Positions 1 through 9,912 of a stretch of DNA of 64,000 nt are shown in pieces. The notes under the pieces were generated by a model that was not told the DNA's origin, ran no database searches, and saw nothing but the letters and a program-made list of their open reading frames with translations. The translations under genes and the position numbers were made by a program. Source of the DNA: Nitzschia sp. pyKryTriq1 (lineage: Eukaryota; Bacillariophyta; Bacillariophyceae; Bacillariales; Bacillariaceae); the NCBI GenBank assembly GCA_956465555.1, contig OY101119.1, forward strand, positions 1,279,594 through 1,343,593. The letters are read 5' to 3'. Each line of letters opens with the position of its first letter. Within the stretch, counting starts at the first letter, position 1.

Positions 1-30
1 CTACTAATCAGTGTTGGTAGATACGGGATA

Positions 31-1215
31 ATGGATCTGCTTAAGTCTCTTAATCTAGAGGATCATCTCCCTGAACAGCAAACTCGGGCAGCCCATCTGG
101 CCAGTGAAAATCCTGATTTTGATCTATCTTTGGGTTTCGATGCGTGCTGTTCCTGTGGGAGACCCCAACCTACGATTGATTGCGACAATTGCCATCGGGT
201 CAAGTACTGTTCTATGGACTGTCTGAAGAAAGATGCTGCTCCAATTGAAGATGACGAAGATGAAGCTCTAGGACATTCAGCTGTCATTTGCGCTCTCCTT
301 GCTATCTGCAACGAAGACGAAGCGGTGGAAGAAGGAAAGGAACAGTCGTTGGACACAAGCAAACGAAATGCGGCTATCGATCGAGTGGTCAGTGAATTCG
401 AGTCATACCCGGCGACTTTAGCCAACGTGATCATGGATGGTCCCTGCTATCAAGATGCTTTGACGAAAGCTACGAAGGGATCTTTGACAATCCATATCCT
501 CGGAGCATCTATTGATTCTGAACTTTGGGAAGGCCATCCTGATCCATCCCAGGAATCGAGAGTCTTTCAGAGCTATGCCGAGGCGTTGGCAGAAATTGCC
601 GACCGATTTAGGATGGAAACAATTCAACTGTACTTTATTGGTCCAGATTGTCCTCAAAAGGATATAGTCACCGAGGTCAAAATACCAGCAGTTCAAGGAT
701 CTAAGAACGATTGCGTGCTCAAGGCCACTACAATCAGGAATGAATACAACAAGAGCGTACTTCTCAACAGGAAAGTCCCCGACCCCGACATCGCTGTCTT
801 TTTCAATCCTGGTTTTACTTGTCCCGACTACAGTTGGGATGAGGCCCTTCAGAGTCTACCTCAAGGAACTCCGTGCTTGGCTACAACGAATACCGAACTT
901 GAAGGTGTGGCTGATGTAGAGTATCTCTTTGAGTCTGGGTTCATCAGCGACCTTCCAGCAGGCTTGGCAATGATGCTGCAGGGTGAGGTACCAGAGACTG
1001 TGAGCATGGATACCTTTTTCAGTGTGAATCCGTATTGCGGCAGTCGAGTTCGTCAAAGCGGAACAATGGCAAACGACATCTACATGAAAAGCCGCTGGAT
1101 GTACGGTGGAGTGCTAGGCAAACCCAAGCAAGATAGCGCTTCAAGTGCTTCAGCTAAGAAACAGCGCATCGAAGGCTCTGGTAATTCGAAACGATCTAAT
1201 CCTGCGCTCGTATAG
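31..1215 (+). CDS. MYND zinc-finger protein with MSS51-like C-terminal domain
   Basis: Single-exon gene of 394 residues. Seen: a MYND-type zinc finger at about residues 39-90, with Cys39/Cys42, Cys51/Cys54, Cys60/Cys64 and a final His82/Cys87, widened by an acidic insert. The rest (about 130-370) resembles the C-terminal domain of fungal MSS51 and animal MYND proteins, including a conserved stretch around FFNPGF (about 260-265) and TNTELEG (about 290). The last 30 residues are basic and Ser-rich. Family knowledge: MYND fingers bind proline-rich partners; MSS51 activates mitochondrial COX1 translation in yeast. I see no clear mitochondrial presequence, so the COX1 role is not claimed. The ATG at 31 is the first in frame within the window; an exon further upstream cannot be excluded because the window begins 30 bases earlier. 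Confidence 0.85.
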   Translation: MDLLKSLNLEDHLPEQQTRAAHLASENPDFDLSLGFDACCSCGRPQPTIDCDNCHRVKYCSMDCLKKDAAPIEDDEDEALGHSAVICALLAICNEDEAVEEGKEQSLDTSKRNAAIDRVVSEFESYPATLANVIMDGPCYQDALTKATKGSLTIHILGASIDSELWEGHPDPSQESRVFQSYAEALAEIADRFRMETIQLYFIGPDCPQKDIVTEVKIPAVQGSKNDCVLKATTIRNEYNKSVLLNRKVPDPDIAVFFNPGFTCPDYSWDEALQSLPQGTPCLATTNTELEGVADVEYLFESGFISDLPAGLAMMLQGEVPETVSMDTFFSVNPYCGSRVRQSGTMANDIYMKSRWMYGGVLGKPKQDSASSASAKKQRIEGSGNSKRSNPALV

Positions 1216-1383
1216 CTGTTCTAGCTAGATTCAATAACAGGAAACGTACATAGCTGTTTGTGTCCTCTTCGTAGTGTTGCATTTTTCGATTGGAGTTTTT
1301 AAATTTCCAGATATAAACCGGTAGCTGCAGTTGCTGCCCTTAATTGACGGATCATGGCCGTCTAGGGTGGCATAGTATGTTTT

Positions 1384-2538
1384 CTAAAATAACAGGGCAG
1401 GGGTCAAGGCCAGTAGAGCAAATGCGCATCCAAGCCACGGGTGGAACCCAGAAGACGAAGGCGACCTTTGCGTTGGACTTGGGGTTGATACATCTGTGGG
1501 CATCTCAGTCTGCACCGGTGAGAGCGTAGGTGCTGGTGTGCTACAATCAAAGTAGTCTGCAGGTGAATCCGATATTTCGCACATAGTTTTCTGAATCCAT
1601 CGATAGGAGTGGCTCAATCGATGATACACTCCAGGTATTTTTTCAGCACAGTCAAGACCCCAAGACACGATTCCCACTTGTACATCTTCAGAGGGATTCG
1701 ATCCTAATATCAGAAGAGGCCCGCCAGAATCACCCCAGCAAGAATCTTTGCCCTCGTCGGCAGCGCACATCATATCAGCAGAAAGCCAAAGGCCGAGACT
1801 GAACCCATTGTCGTCTACGATAGCTCTGCATATCGCATTGGGGATATATGATATATCCACTTCTTGCAATGTATCTGGATAATTGACATATCTGTCCGTC
1901 ACCAAAGTAGCCCCCCACCCTACAACCGTTAGAACATCAGTCACCACAGGCCTTTTGCGATTATTGTTGATTCGAACTGGATCCACCCCCGTGATATTGC
2001 CATCCAGTTTCACCAGCAAAACATCGTACGACGTTGACTCTTCGTTGTACCTCGGGCTAATATATTCCTTCTGGACTTTGAATTCTTGTACATCCCCGGT
2101 AAATTCATTCAGATTGTACATACCCACCAAGACCTTATCGAATCTAGTTGCACAGTGGGCCGCTGTCATCACCACATCCGGTGCCAAAACAGTCCCCCCG
2201 CAGAGGTGACCGCTATAATCTTGCAGGCTCACTTGCGCATAAGGGAAACGCTGAGCGTCAGCATTTTCTCCCCCGACGATTCGAGTCGAAAATTCCTGTT
2301 CAGAAACAAAAACATTTCATTTGCTTGTGAGATGCAATGTTCGCGGAAGCAAATGAAGAACTCCTCGATCGTACTTGACATAATGACACATGACGATAAC
2401 GGAGTAGACGACTCGACTACTTACAGGTACATTTGCTTGTAGCGCTCGGATTCCTTTTGAATTCACAATCGATAGACCAATAGCAAGAAGCAATCCAGCA
2501 AGTATTCTTTGATAATTCATCATATTGGTATTGATCAT
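1384..2538 (-). CDS. Secreted trypsin-like serine protease (S1A) with C-terminal hydrophobic tail
   Basis: Two exons: 2425-2538 (signal peptide) and 1384-2295, joined by a 129-nt GT-AG intron. From the ATG at 2523 the protein has 336 residues; an in-frame ATG at 2538 adds five. A signal peptide (residues 1-22) is followed by a short propeptide and the activation site at Arg38/IVGG. Catalytic His80 (AAHC), Asp124 (SYDVLL) and Ser223 (GDSGGP) are all present. Asp217 takes the chymotrypsin-189 position, which predicts cleavage after Lys/Arg. A Thr/Ser/Pro-rich stalk leads to a C-terminal hydrophobic segment without a cytoplasmic tail, which suggests a GPI anchor or membrane tether. It lies beside a second S1 protease gene on the same strand, probably an old duplication. 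The substrate is unknown. Confidence 0.9.
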
Positions 2539-3518
2539 GTATGATGGTGATGATGAGAAGAAACTGCCGGACTGCCGGAGCAGGGAATATGGATAGAAAA
2601 TGATGTAGGTGACGAGTGAGTGTGGTGAAATTGGTGGTGTTTTTACAGTACGAGCAGTTGTTTTGAAACTTGAAACTGGACCGAAAACCCCCCCGAGTTG
2701 GTCGTCCATAGTGCGAGCATGCCGAGGAGGACCCGGATTTGAGAATGTTCCACTTCCGTCAACATAATGCTAAAAAAGTAGCACCAAAATTTTATTATGT
2801 TCATACCCACTTTGCTGCGGCACGACTTGATTACTGTGCGAATAGTGTACGTTGTACGTACCGGGTACGCACGATCGAAACACCCTTCCGCGTCGCGTGT
2901 TTTGTCGCGTGGGACTCGAGGCTCGAGGTATTGGCGCGCGGGGCGGGGGGCTGACTGCGACCACATCGTGGTGCCGATGTAGTGTCCATACCAGTGTCGG
3001 AACAAGTACTTCTTTTCTTGCTCATCTCTACTCGTACTCTCTGGTAGCTACTACTAGTAGAGAGAGCTAAACCCCAAGTTGAAATCAATGCAGCTAGTAG
3101 ATACGTAATACTCGTACTATCACTTCTATTTTGGAGACGGATCTTCTGTTGCTACTCTAGAATGGATGCATGGTTACTACTGGTGCCACTTGATCGTCGA
3201 AAGATACTTTGGCTTTAGCAAAACGAGTAAAAAGGGTGTAGCTCTATTGTCATAGCTAATGTAGAGTGCGTCGTTGCGTAGAGTAAAACCCAATGTTGAG
3301 AGCAGTATCTCTATTTGTTTGCGAGATGAGTTTTTGCAAGATCAAGTCAAATACTTTATGATCACGAGATGAGTGGCGTGACAGCTGAGGCATCCTGCAT
3401 CGTCCATCGAATGCATGTTCAGGAAAATCATCTTGACTTCGTACTTCACAGGTCAGAAATCATAGGATATCATAAATCATTCCAGATGGAAGCCTCGAGC
3501 ATCGAATTGACCGAAATC
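2539..3518. other. Intergenic spacer between the two protease genes
   Basis: No convincing gene on either strand. It holds short GTAC-containing and TAGTAGAG-like simple-sequence patches around 2840-3120. Confidence 0.6.
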
Positions 3519-6500
3519 TCAAAAGAAAGAGAACCATGCAACGAACAGTGGTACCACGATGGCAGAGACTAGACTTCGCCCGAAAGAAGCCGAGTTTTCG
3601 CTTCCTACAATCACAAAGGATCGAACCAGCCTGTCCACACCTTGGAATGGTTCCGAAAAAAGGAGCTCTCCGTCTTCTGTTGATCCTTGAAAAAGTTCCA
3701 CGGGCCCGCCTGAACCAAAGGTGCAGCAAACTGTGTGGAACGTAAGAAGTAAGTGAGCAATAATGACAACATTCAAACCAGGAAATCGTACCACCGATAC
3801 CTACCTCCATCTCCTGCGGCATCCGTGACGATGATCGAAAGTGTTTTCATCCCCGCATAGTCTGGAAGGTATATCGTTTCGACGTATTCCTTGGCGGCTA
3901 GGCTTTCGCTGTAAGGTTCCAGTGGCCCGTACGCAATCACTTTCTGCTTCCTGACTGAAGGTAGGCCCAAGTTGAACCGATCGACGCTCCCCACAAGGAT
4001 CCATTCCATCTCCTGAGGAAACTTGTCGAACGTGACGCGCAGATCCAGCGAAACACCATCCGTACTTGGAACCGGCGGTTGTCCTGCATAAAGCTTGATT
4101 TGTTTGGCGCTAAGTTTTCTAGCGTCAACCAAGTATGACTTCGCGTTAAAGTCATTTGCATTGTCTGAACCCATGATAATGATAATATCCCCACCGATTC
4201 CATCCTTTCCTACGTCTTCGAAAATGATTCGATAGAGAGCCCCTTTCTGCACCATGATGGTTTCGGCGACGTTCTCACCCTCCTGCTTGTAGGTGCCAGG
4301 GGGCACACTTGCTACCATCGCATCAGCTTCTAGTATGTCTAGTCGTTTGACGAAGAAGCTGAGCTCTTCAGGTTTGTTATCATTGGTGAACTTGATCGTC
4401 ATAGGATAATCCGCGGACTTTCCTTCGAGGACAAAGATGTGACTCTTCTGAGTGACGAAGAGACCATTGCCTGCCAAGACGGCTGGCCTATTGCCGTCTC
4501 CGACGATTTCGATCCGGTAGTATGCTCCGTCTCTATTGATTCCATCACCAAAGGTGTCGGTGACGGTGAAAGTATAGACACCGGTGGGAACTATAAACAA
4601 CTGTTCCACCACCTGGTCAGGGTCTTTGAATGTACCGGGGGGAAAGTCGGCGATTCGAAAACCAGAGGAGTCTTCAATGTAGAAGCCAGTCTCGTCGGGG
4701 AAGATATCCAGCGTGATTGTGACCTTGATCTCGACAAGCTCGTCGGGCTCGACTTGGGGTACTACGCCTGAACCATCATCTCGTCCTTCCTCTGGACTGC
4801 TTTCGACTACAAAGGAAGTCACTTCTCTTTCGGTTCCAATGAACCTGCTGTCGACCAAGACCTCTCCAAAAGCTGGATCCCCATTGTATAGAGTATACCC
4901 AGTCTGCCACGTGCGGTTCCAGTTGCAACAAAGCCCATCGGAGAAGCTATCGGTGACAATCAAAATGAATTCTCTTCGTGCTCCTACACTTGGTGGTGGG
5001 ATCGGGATACGCTCTGTGACTCTCTCGTTGACGAAATCGGTATAGTATCTTGGTGGCCGGAAGAAAATAACAGTGTTGTCTCGTGAGCTTTGACGCTCTA
5101 TCGCCGTCTCTGTGTTGCTTGCCCGAAGCTGGACTCCAACTTCTCCCGGGTACAGATCAAAATACAGTTGCAACGTCAAATAGGCATCTCCCTCGTTCAA
5201 CGGAGCCTCCGTTGGCTGGGGGTCGGTTGTTGCAAGGAAAGAGAAGTCAACACCACCTTTGAAATCACCATCAGCTTCAAAGACCTTTTTGCTTTCGTCT
5301 TCCACGTCGGCGGTTCCAAGGAAGAGTTGAACATATCCACCATCGATACCGTCGGAAGTAACATCATACACCCGGAAATGGTACAATTCGTTCTTTTCCA
5401 AAATGATTGTTCTCACGATTGTCGCCCCGGGTATCTTGTATATCCCAGCAGGGATTTCAATCACGGTTTCAACTTCGATGCCAAGCCGCTCCACTTTCCA
5501 GCCTATTTCCTGTGGGCTTGAGTCCAGCTGTAGCACAAATGTCAAAGGAATTTGTCCTTGACCAATCGACGGTACGTCGTTGATGTCTTCTTCACTGTAG
5601 TCGTCTGGGACAACAAACTCGTGTAACTGAGCGCCATCAAATCTCCCTCCACCAGAAACAAGAATTTCTCCATTCGGGCGGGTTCCTAGCGACACGATAT
5701 AATTCCCAGGGGTATTGCAGCACAAGCCATCTCCGAAGGTATCGTCGATCTCGAAGACAACCGTTCCCCCCGCAGGAAGGAACACTGTTTCTTGAACCCG
5801 GGAACGAGCTTCGTTGTATGTTCCAGCTGGTACTTCAGCAAATGCAGTTCCACCCGTTTTACTAGTAATTGACCAAGAGGTTTCCCCTGGAAAATCATCA
5901 AATTGAATTCCAACGGTAACCGGAACGGAAGCCGAAGGCAACACGGTAACATTCTCACAATTGAGATAACTAGGTGGAGCACCTGAAATCTCACAAATCT
6001 TTGTCCGAAGCCATTCGAATTGCGCGCTCACACGAGAGTATACACCCGGGAATTCCGGGAGAGCACAACCAAAACCCCTGAAACAACAACGAAGTCAATC
6101 AAGCAAGCACTCGGATTTGAGACAGCATTCTGAAAATCAGAAGTTTACTATCGCCACCCTGGAATGTACTGTACGTACCAGGATATGATTCCAACTAGAA
6201 CATCTTGCTCTGCACTCCCAGCCCCAACAACAAGAGGCCCCCCACTATCTCCCTGGCAGCTATCTTCGCCATAGTCACCTGCACAAAGCATCGAATCAAT
6301 GATCTGATTCTGATAGCTCAGGTCGAGTCTAGAATCCCTAGACAGTTCACAGATAGGATTCGGAATGTAACCCAATTGCACCTCTTGCAGAATATCAGCC
6401 TGGCTCATGACCCCCGCTACGGTATTTCCAAAACCCATGACGGTCACTTCGTTTTCCACGCTGCCCCTGGGAAGATCTGGATTGTCGTTCAGCTTGACGT

Positions 6501-6945
6501 ACTGCTTCGATGACTGACGTTCCAACTTGACAAGCATACAGTCATTTGGAAAACCCTCGTCACTGTACTCGGGATGTGGAAACTCGGGGAAGTCAATCGC
6601 AATGTCATCAAAGTCATCATTCGAACTTCCTCGATTCCATCGACCAACCTCGGCTCTCCTCGTAGCGCCCTGACAATGTGCCGCCGTCACCACTACATCT
6701 GGTGCCACCAGTGATCCTCCACAAGTATGCTTCCCGGAATTATCTACCAAAGAAACAAAGTAAGGATACCGATCTTCCCTGGCGTTGGACCCGCCTATAA
6801 TTCTCGTCTGGGGCACGAGCACATTGTTCTCTGTTGTATCAAAGCCTGGTCTTGGATCGACGATTTTTCCCGTCTCCGCCCTCACCAGAGAAAGGAAAAA
6901 GGGCAAAATCACCCAAAGACTGATCCTGAACTGAATGCAGTTCAT
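3519..6945 (-). CDS. Trypsin-like protease with six C-terminal beta-sandwich-like modules and GPI-type tail
   Basis: Three exons, 6179-6945, 3805-6077 and 3519-3730, give 1083 residues in one frame. Signal peptide 1-23; activation site Arg48/IIGG; catalytic His90, Asp135 and Ser234, with Asp228 at the trypsin-specificity position. The first intron splits the ISWG segment of the protease and the second splits the last module. After the protease come six related modules of roughly 105-130 residues (about 309-418, 432-540, 555-682, 704-806, 813-920, 931-1055). Each starts with a strand followed by Asp-x-x-P-x-E and ends with an Asp-x-x-x-Asp-Gly motif, in three cases DG-[LV]-CC. A hydrophobic C-terminus (1067-1083) suggests a GPI signal. 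Similar modules are known to me from secreted proteins of marine microbes, but their ligand is not. Surface proteolysis is inferred. The start at 6945 is chosen because it gives a clean signal peptide. Confidence 0.9.
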
Positions 6946-7759
6946 GTTTTGTGTAAGTTTACTGGCACAGATCTTTCCTTCTTCGTAGGTTCCGACTATG
7001 AGCTGCGACAGGACCACGACCACTTCAAATCTCGCACCTCTCTAGTCTTCCAGCCCCACTCTCTGTAGAATTCGGTGTATCCGCCGACGTGGATAGATTA
7101 CAAACAGTGAATATTCCTCTTTGTTTCCCGGTCTACTATTCGAGAGTGCTCTTTGAACTACTCTGGCACGAGTGGTCCCAAAGAAATAGAGTTCCAGCAC
7201 AATGAGTAATACTGTACCGGTATGTACTCGTAGAAGATGCAAGCAGATGATGCGCTGAATGCTCTGCTATGATGATGGTGGTGCGGCCTGCCTAAGCCTG
7301 CTCTGATGCGCGTGCCTGTGTGTGGTTTTGTTGGCACTTCTTTTTCTTCGGAGGCAGTAGCAGAGCGTGCCGGTGTGTTGAAATAATGTCTATTCAGCGA
7401 AAATCGAGAGTAGTCAGCCGGTCAATCACGTGAAATTGACGAAATGATGTATTCAGAATTGAATATATTGATTGTGTCACAATTTTGGCCAAACTGCACC
7501 TTTAACTATATTATTATGATACCGACCGGTATTTATTCGGATATTAGTACCCGTATCGTTTGACTGCTGCGAATGAACTACAGTATCTCCCAATAACCGC
7601 GGTTCGGACGATGGCACTTCCACTCTCTATTGTCCTCTGCAGCAAGCAGCAAGCCGTGCGAGATCAACCTTACTACTCTATCGATGAATTGGAAATACTA
7701 GCTAGTAGGTGACCCCCTTGATGCGAAAAAGGGAAAAGTGGAAAAGACGTGATAAAATC
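6946..7759. promoter_or_regulatory. Divergent intergenic region between modular protease and NDOR1
   Basis: About 0.8 kb separates two divergently transcribed genes, so both promoters should lie here. No coding sequence is supported and I cannot define individual elements. Confidence 0.4.
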
Positions 7760-9871
7760 ATGCAATCCTGCCGCATTCTTTGGTCCACTCAATCGGGCCG
7801 CGCCAAGGCTTGTGCTCGACGAACCAAACGCATCTTGACAGAGCAAACCACGTTGCAGATTGAAGATGTGGGTTCATCTTTCGATGATACACCGGAGCCG
7901 TTTCTAGAGTGGGTGACTTCTTTTTCGCCGAACCGTAGTGACGATGATGATGATTCCTTTTTGTTGATGTTTGTCAGCACGACGGGCGATGGCGAACATT
8001 GCGATTCCATTCGAGAGACGTGGAAGACGCTGCTGTCAAAATCGCTGCCCAAAGATTTGCTTCAGGGCAAGAAATTCGCAATTTTCTGCCTAGGGGATCG
8101 AGCATATGGCCCACAATTCTGTGCCGCCGGTCGCAAATTGGCGGTTCGACTTTTGCAATTGGGCATGTCGCGATGTTGTGAGGTGGGATATGGCGACGAC
8201 AATACACCCAATGGGGGGGTCTTTCGTGATTTGGACGACTGGTTAGAAGAGCAGCTGTTGCCACTCTTGGAAAAATCTAATGGTAACGGTGATGCACGAT
8301 CTACGTCGATGCCGACCATCAACAACCCTTTCAAGGTTTCGTTCGTGAAGGAGGACGAGGACGTCGAAATGACGAGCAGAATTTCGTTCGATGATGAATG
8401 GCAAGCGCCTTCTTTTCAAATAGGTTATCAAGAGTATTTTACTCAATCGTGTCCGGTGACTGCCTATCACTATGATTTGAACACGAGGCGAAACAGAGAT
8501 GATTCCTCGGAAGCTAGCAACAGACATCCTCCATTGCTCGGCACCGTGCAGGTGAACCAACGTATTACAGCCGACGACTGGGAACAGGACACTCGCCACA
8601 TCCGTATACATTTGCAGCATGGTGATGTTGATTTTAAGTCTGAGAAATCATCCGCTGATGACACGACATGGTTGCCGTACCGCGCTGGAGATATTGCCAC
8701 TATTTTGCCGTTTAATTCCGATGCCGAAGTGGATCGGTTTTTGGCTGTCCTCCCCCCGAACCTTCAAAAAGTCGCAGATCAACCGCTGGAGCTCGAAATC
8801 GATGAAAATCTAATGAACAACAGCTTTAGTCGTTGGCCTCGGCTATTCACGCTTCGAGGCTGGCTGAAATACTGCGCGGATATCCACTCCCTTCCGGAAC
8901 GAGAAGATTTGCGGGCTCTCAGTTTTTACTGCTCCGAGGAGCATGAAGTTGGAAAGGATCAGCGAGATAAACTTCGTTCACTCTCGGACACTTCGGAGGC
9001 GGCTTTGTACGCAGATTATGTGCTGCGGGAGAAGCGATCTTGGGCCGATGTTCTATTTGACTTTGAATCCCTGCGGGTCGCAAGCTCCAAACTGTCGATC
9101 GAATCGCTTCTTGTTCTACTCCCGTCAATTCGCCCCCGAGATTTTAGCATCGCCAGTGCTCCGTCCAAGGATCCATACAATGGAGCCGGATTCGTCATTG
9201 AGCTATGTGTGGCCGTCGTCAAGGGTAAAACGAGACTGGGGCGACCGTTTTATGGTCTCTGTTCCGAATATCTCTCTCGCATGACACCGAAGGAAGGTGC
9301 TGCTCATCCACTTTTGCAAGTGTGGATTCGGGCAGGGAGTTTCGGGAAGCTGCCATTGGAGCTTTCCAGGGACTCTGCTTCGTTCCAGGTCCCAATTCTT
9401 TGCGTCGGTGCTGGTACAGGCGTCGCCCCGATGCGATCACTCCTTCTGGAGCGGGAGGCCATCGCTTCCGCAGCAGCCTTGGAGCAAGCACCTTCTTCGT
9501 TAGAAAACAACAACATTCTGGTGTTTGGTTGCCGCAAGTCTTCATCCGACTATTACTACCGGGAGGAATGGGAAACCCTACGCGACCGTAAACGCATGCG
9601 ACTTCTCACTGCCTTCAGTAGAGACCAGTTTCAAAAGATTTATGTGCAGAAGGTATTGCGGGAAGCGGATGGCGGGTCCTTAATTGCCAAACATCTGTTG
9701 GAACGCAACGGGGCTCTCTACATTGCAGGAGGTCCCCAAATGGCCCGGGCAGTAAAGGAAGAAGTGGTGGAAGCGCTGGCAATAGAATTCGCTGGTGATG
9801 AAAAGCAAGCCAAAATGTTTCTGACCAAACTACAGCGACTAGGAAAGTTCAGCGTAGAAGCTTGGAGTTAA
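7760..9871 (+). CDS. NDOR1: NADPH-dependent diflavin oxidoreductase (TAH18/NDOR1 type)
   Basis: Single exon, 703 residues from the ATG at 7760; an in-frame ATG at 7709 would add 17 basic residues. Order of domains: an N-terminal flavodoxin-like FMN domain with phosphate loop STQSG (about 9-13) and STTGDGE (about 74-80); an FAD-binding ferredoxin-reductase-like domain with RDFSIAS; and an NADPH-binding domain with GAGTGVAPMRS and FGCRKSS. The C-terminus ends in an aromatic Trp-Ser, as in this subfamily. Family knowledge: TAH18/NDOR1 passes electrons from NADPH through FAD and FMN to DRE2/CIAPIN1 in cytosolic iron-sulfur protein assembly. The absence of an N-terminal membrane anchor separates it from cytochrome P450 reductase. 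It is longer than the human enzyme (about 600 residues), with insertions in the connecting regions. It ends 41 bp from the convergent F-box gene. Confidence 0.9.
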   Translation: MQSCRILWSTQSGRAKACARRTKRILTEQTTLQIEDVGSSFDDTPEPFLEWVTSFSPNRSDDDDDSFLLMFVSTTGDGEHCDSIRETWKTLLSKSLPKDLLQGKKFAIFCLGDRAYGPQFCAAGRKLAVRLLQLGMSRCCEVGYGDDNTPNGGVFRDLDDWLEEQLLPLLEKSNGNGDARSTSMPTINNPFKVSFVKEDEDVEMTSRISFDDEWQAPSFQIGYQEYFTQSCPVTAYHYDLNTRRNRDDSSEASNRHPPLLGTVQVNQRITADDWEQDTRHIRIHLQHGDVDFKSEKSSADDTTWLPYRAGDIATILPFNSDAEVDRFLAVLPPNLQKVADQPLELEIDENLMNNSFSRWPRLFTLRGWLKYCADIHSLPEREDLRALSFYCSEEHEVGKDQRDKLRSLSDTSEAALYADYVLREKRSWADVLFDFESLRVASSKLSIESLLVLLPSIRPRDFSIASAPSKDPYNGAGFVIELCVAVVKGKTRLGRPFYGLCSEYLSRMTPKEGAAHPLLQVWIRAGSFGKLPLELSRDSASFQVPILCVGAGTGVAPMRSLLLEREAIASAAALEQAPSSLENNNILVFGCRKSSSDYYYREEWETLRDRKRMRLLTAFSRDQFQKIYVQKVLREADGGSLIAKHLLERNGALYIAGGPQMARAVKEEVVEALAIEFAGDEKQAKMFLTKLQRLGKFSVEAWS

Positions 9872-9912
9872 AGGGATCCTCGTAAAAGGTACAGTAGTGG
9901 GTCCATTATCTG

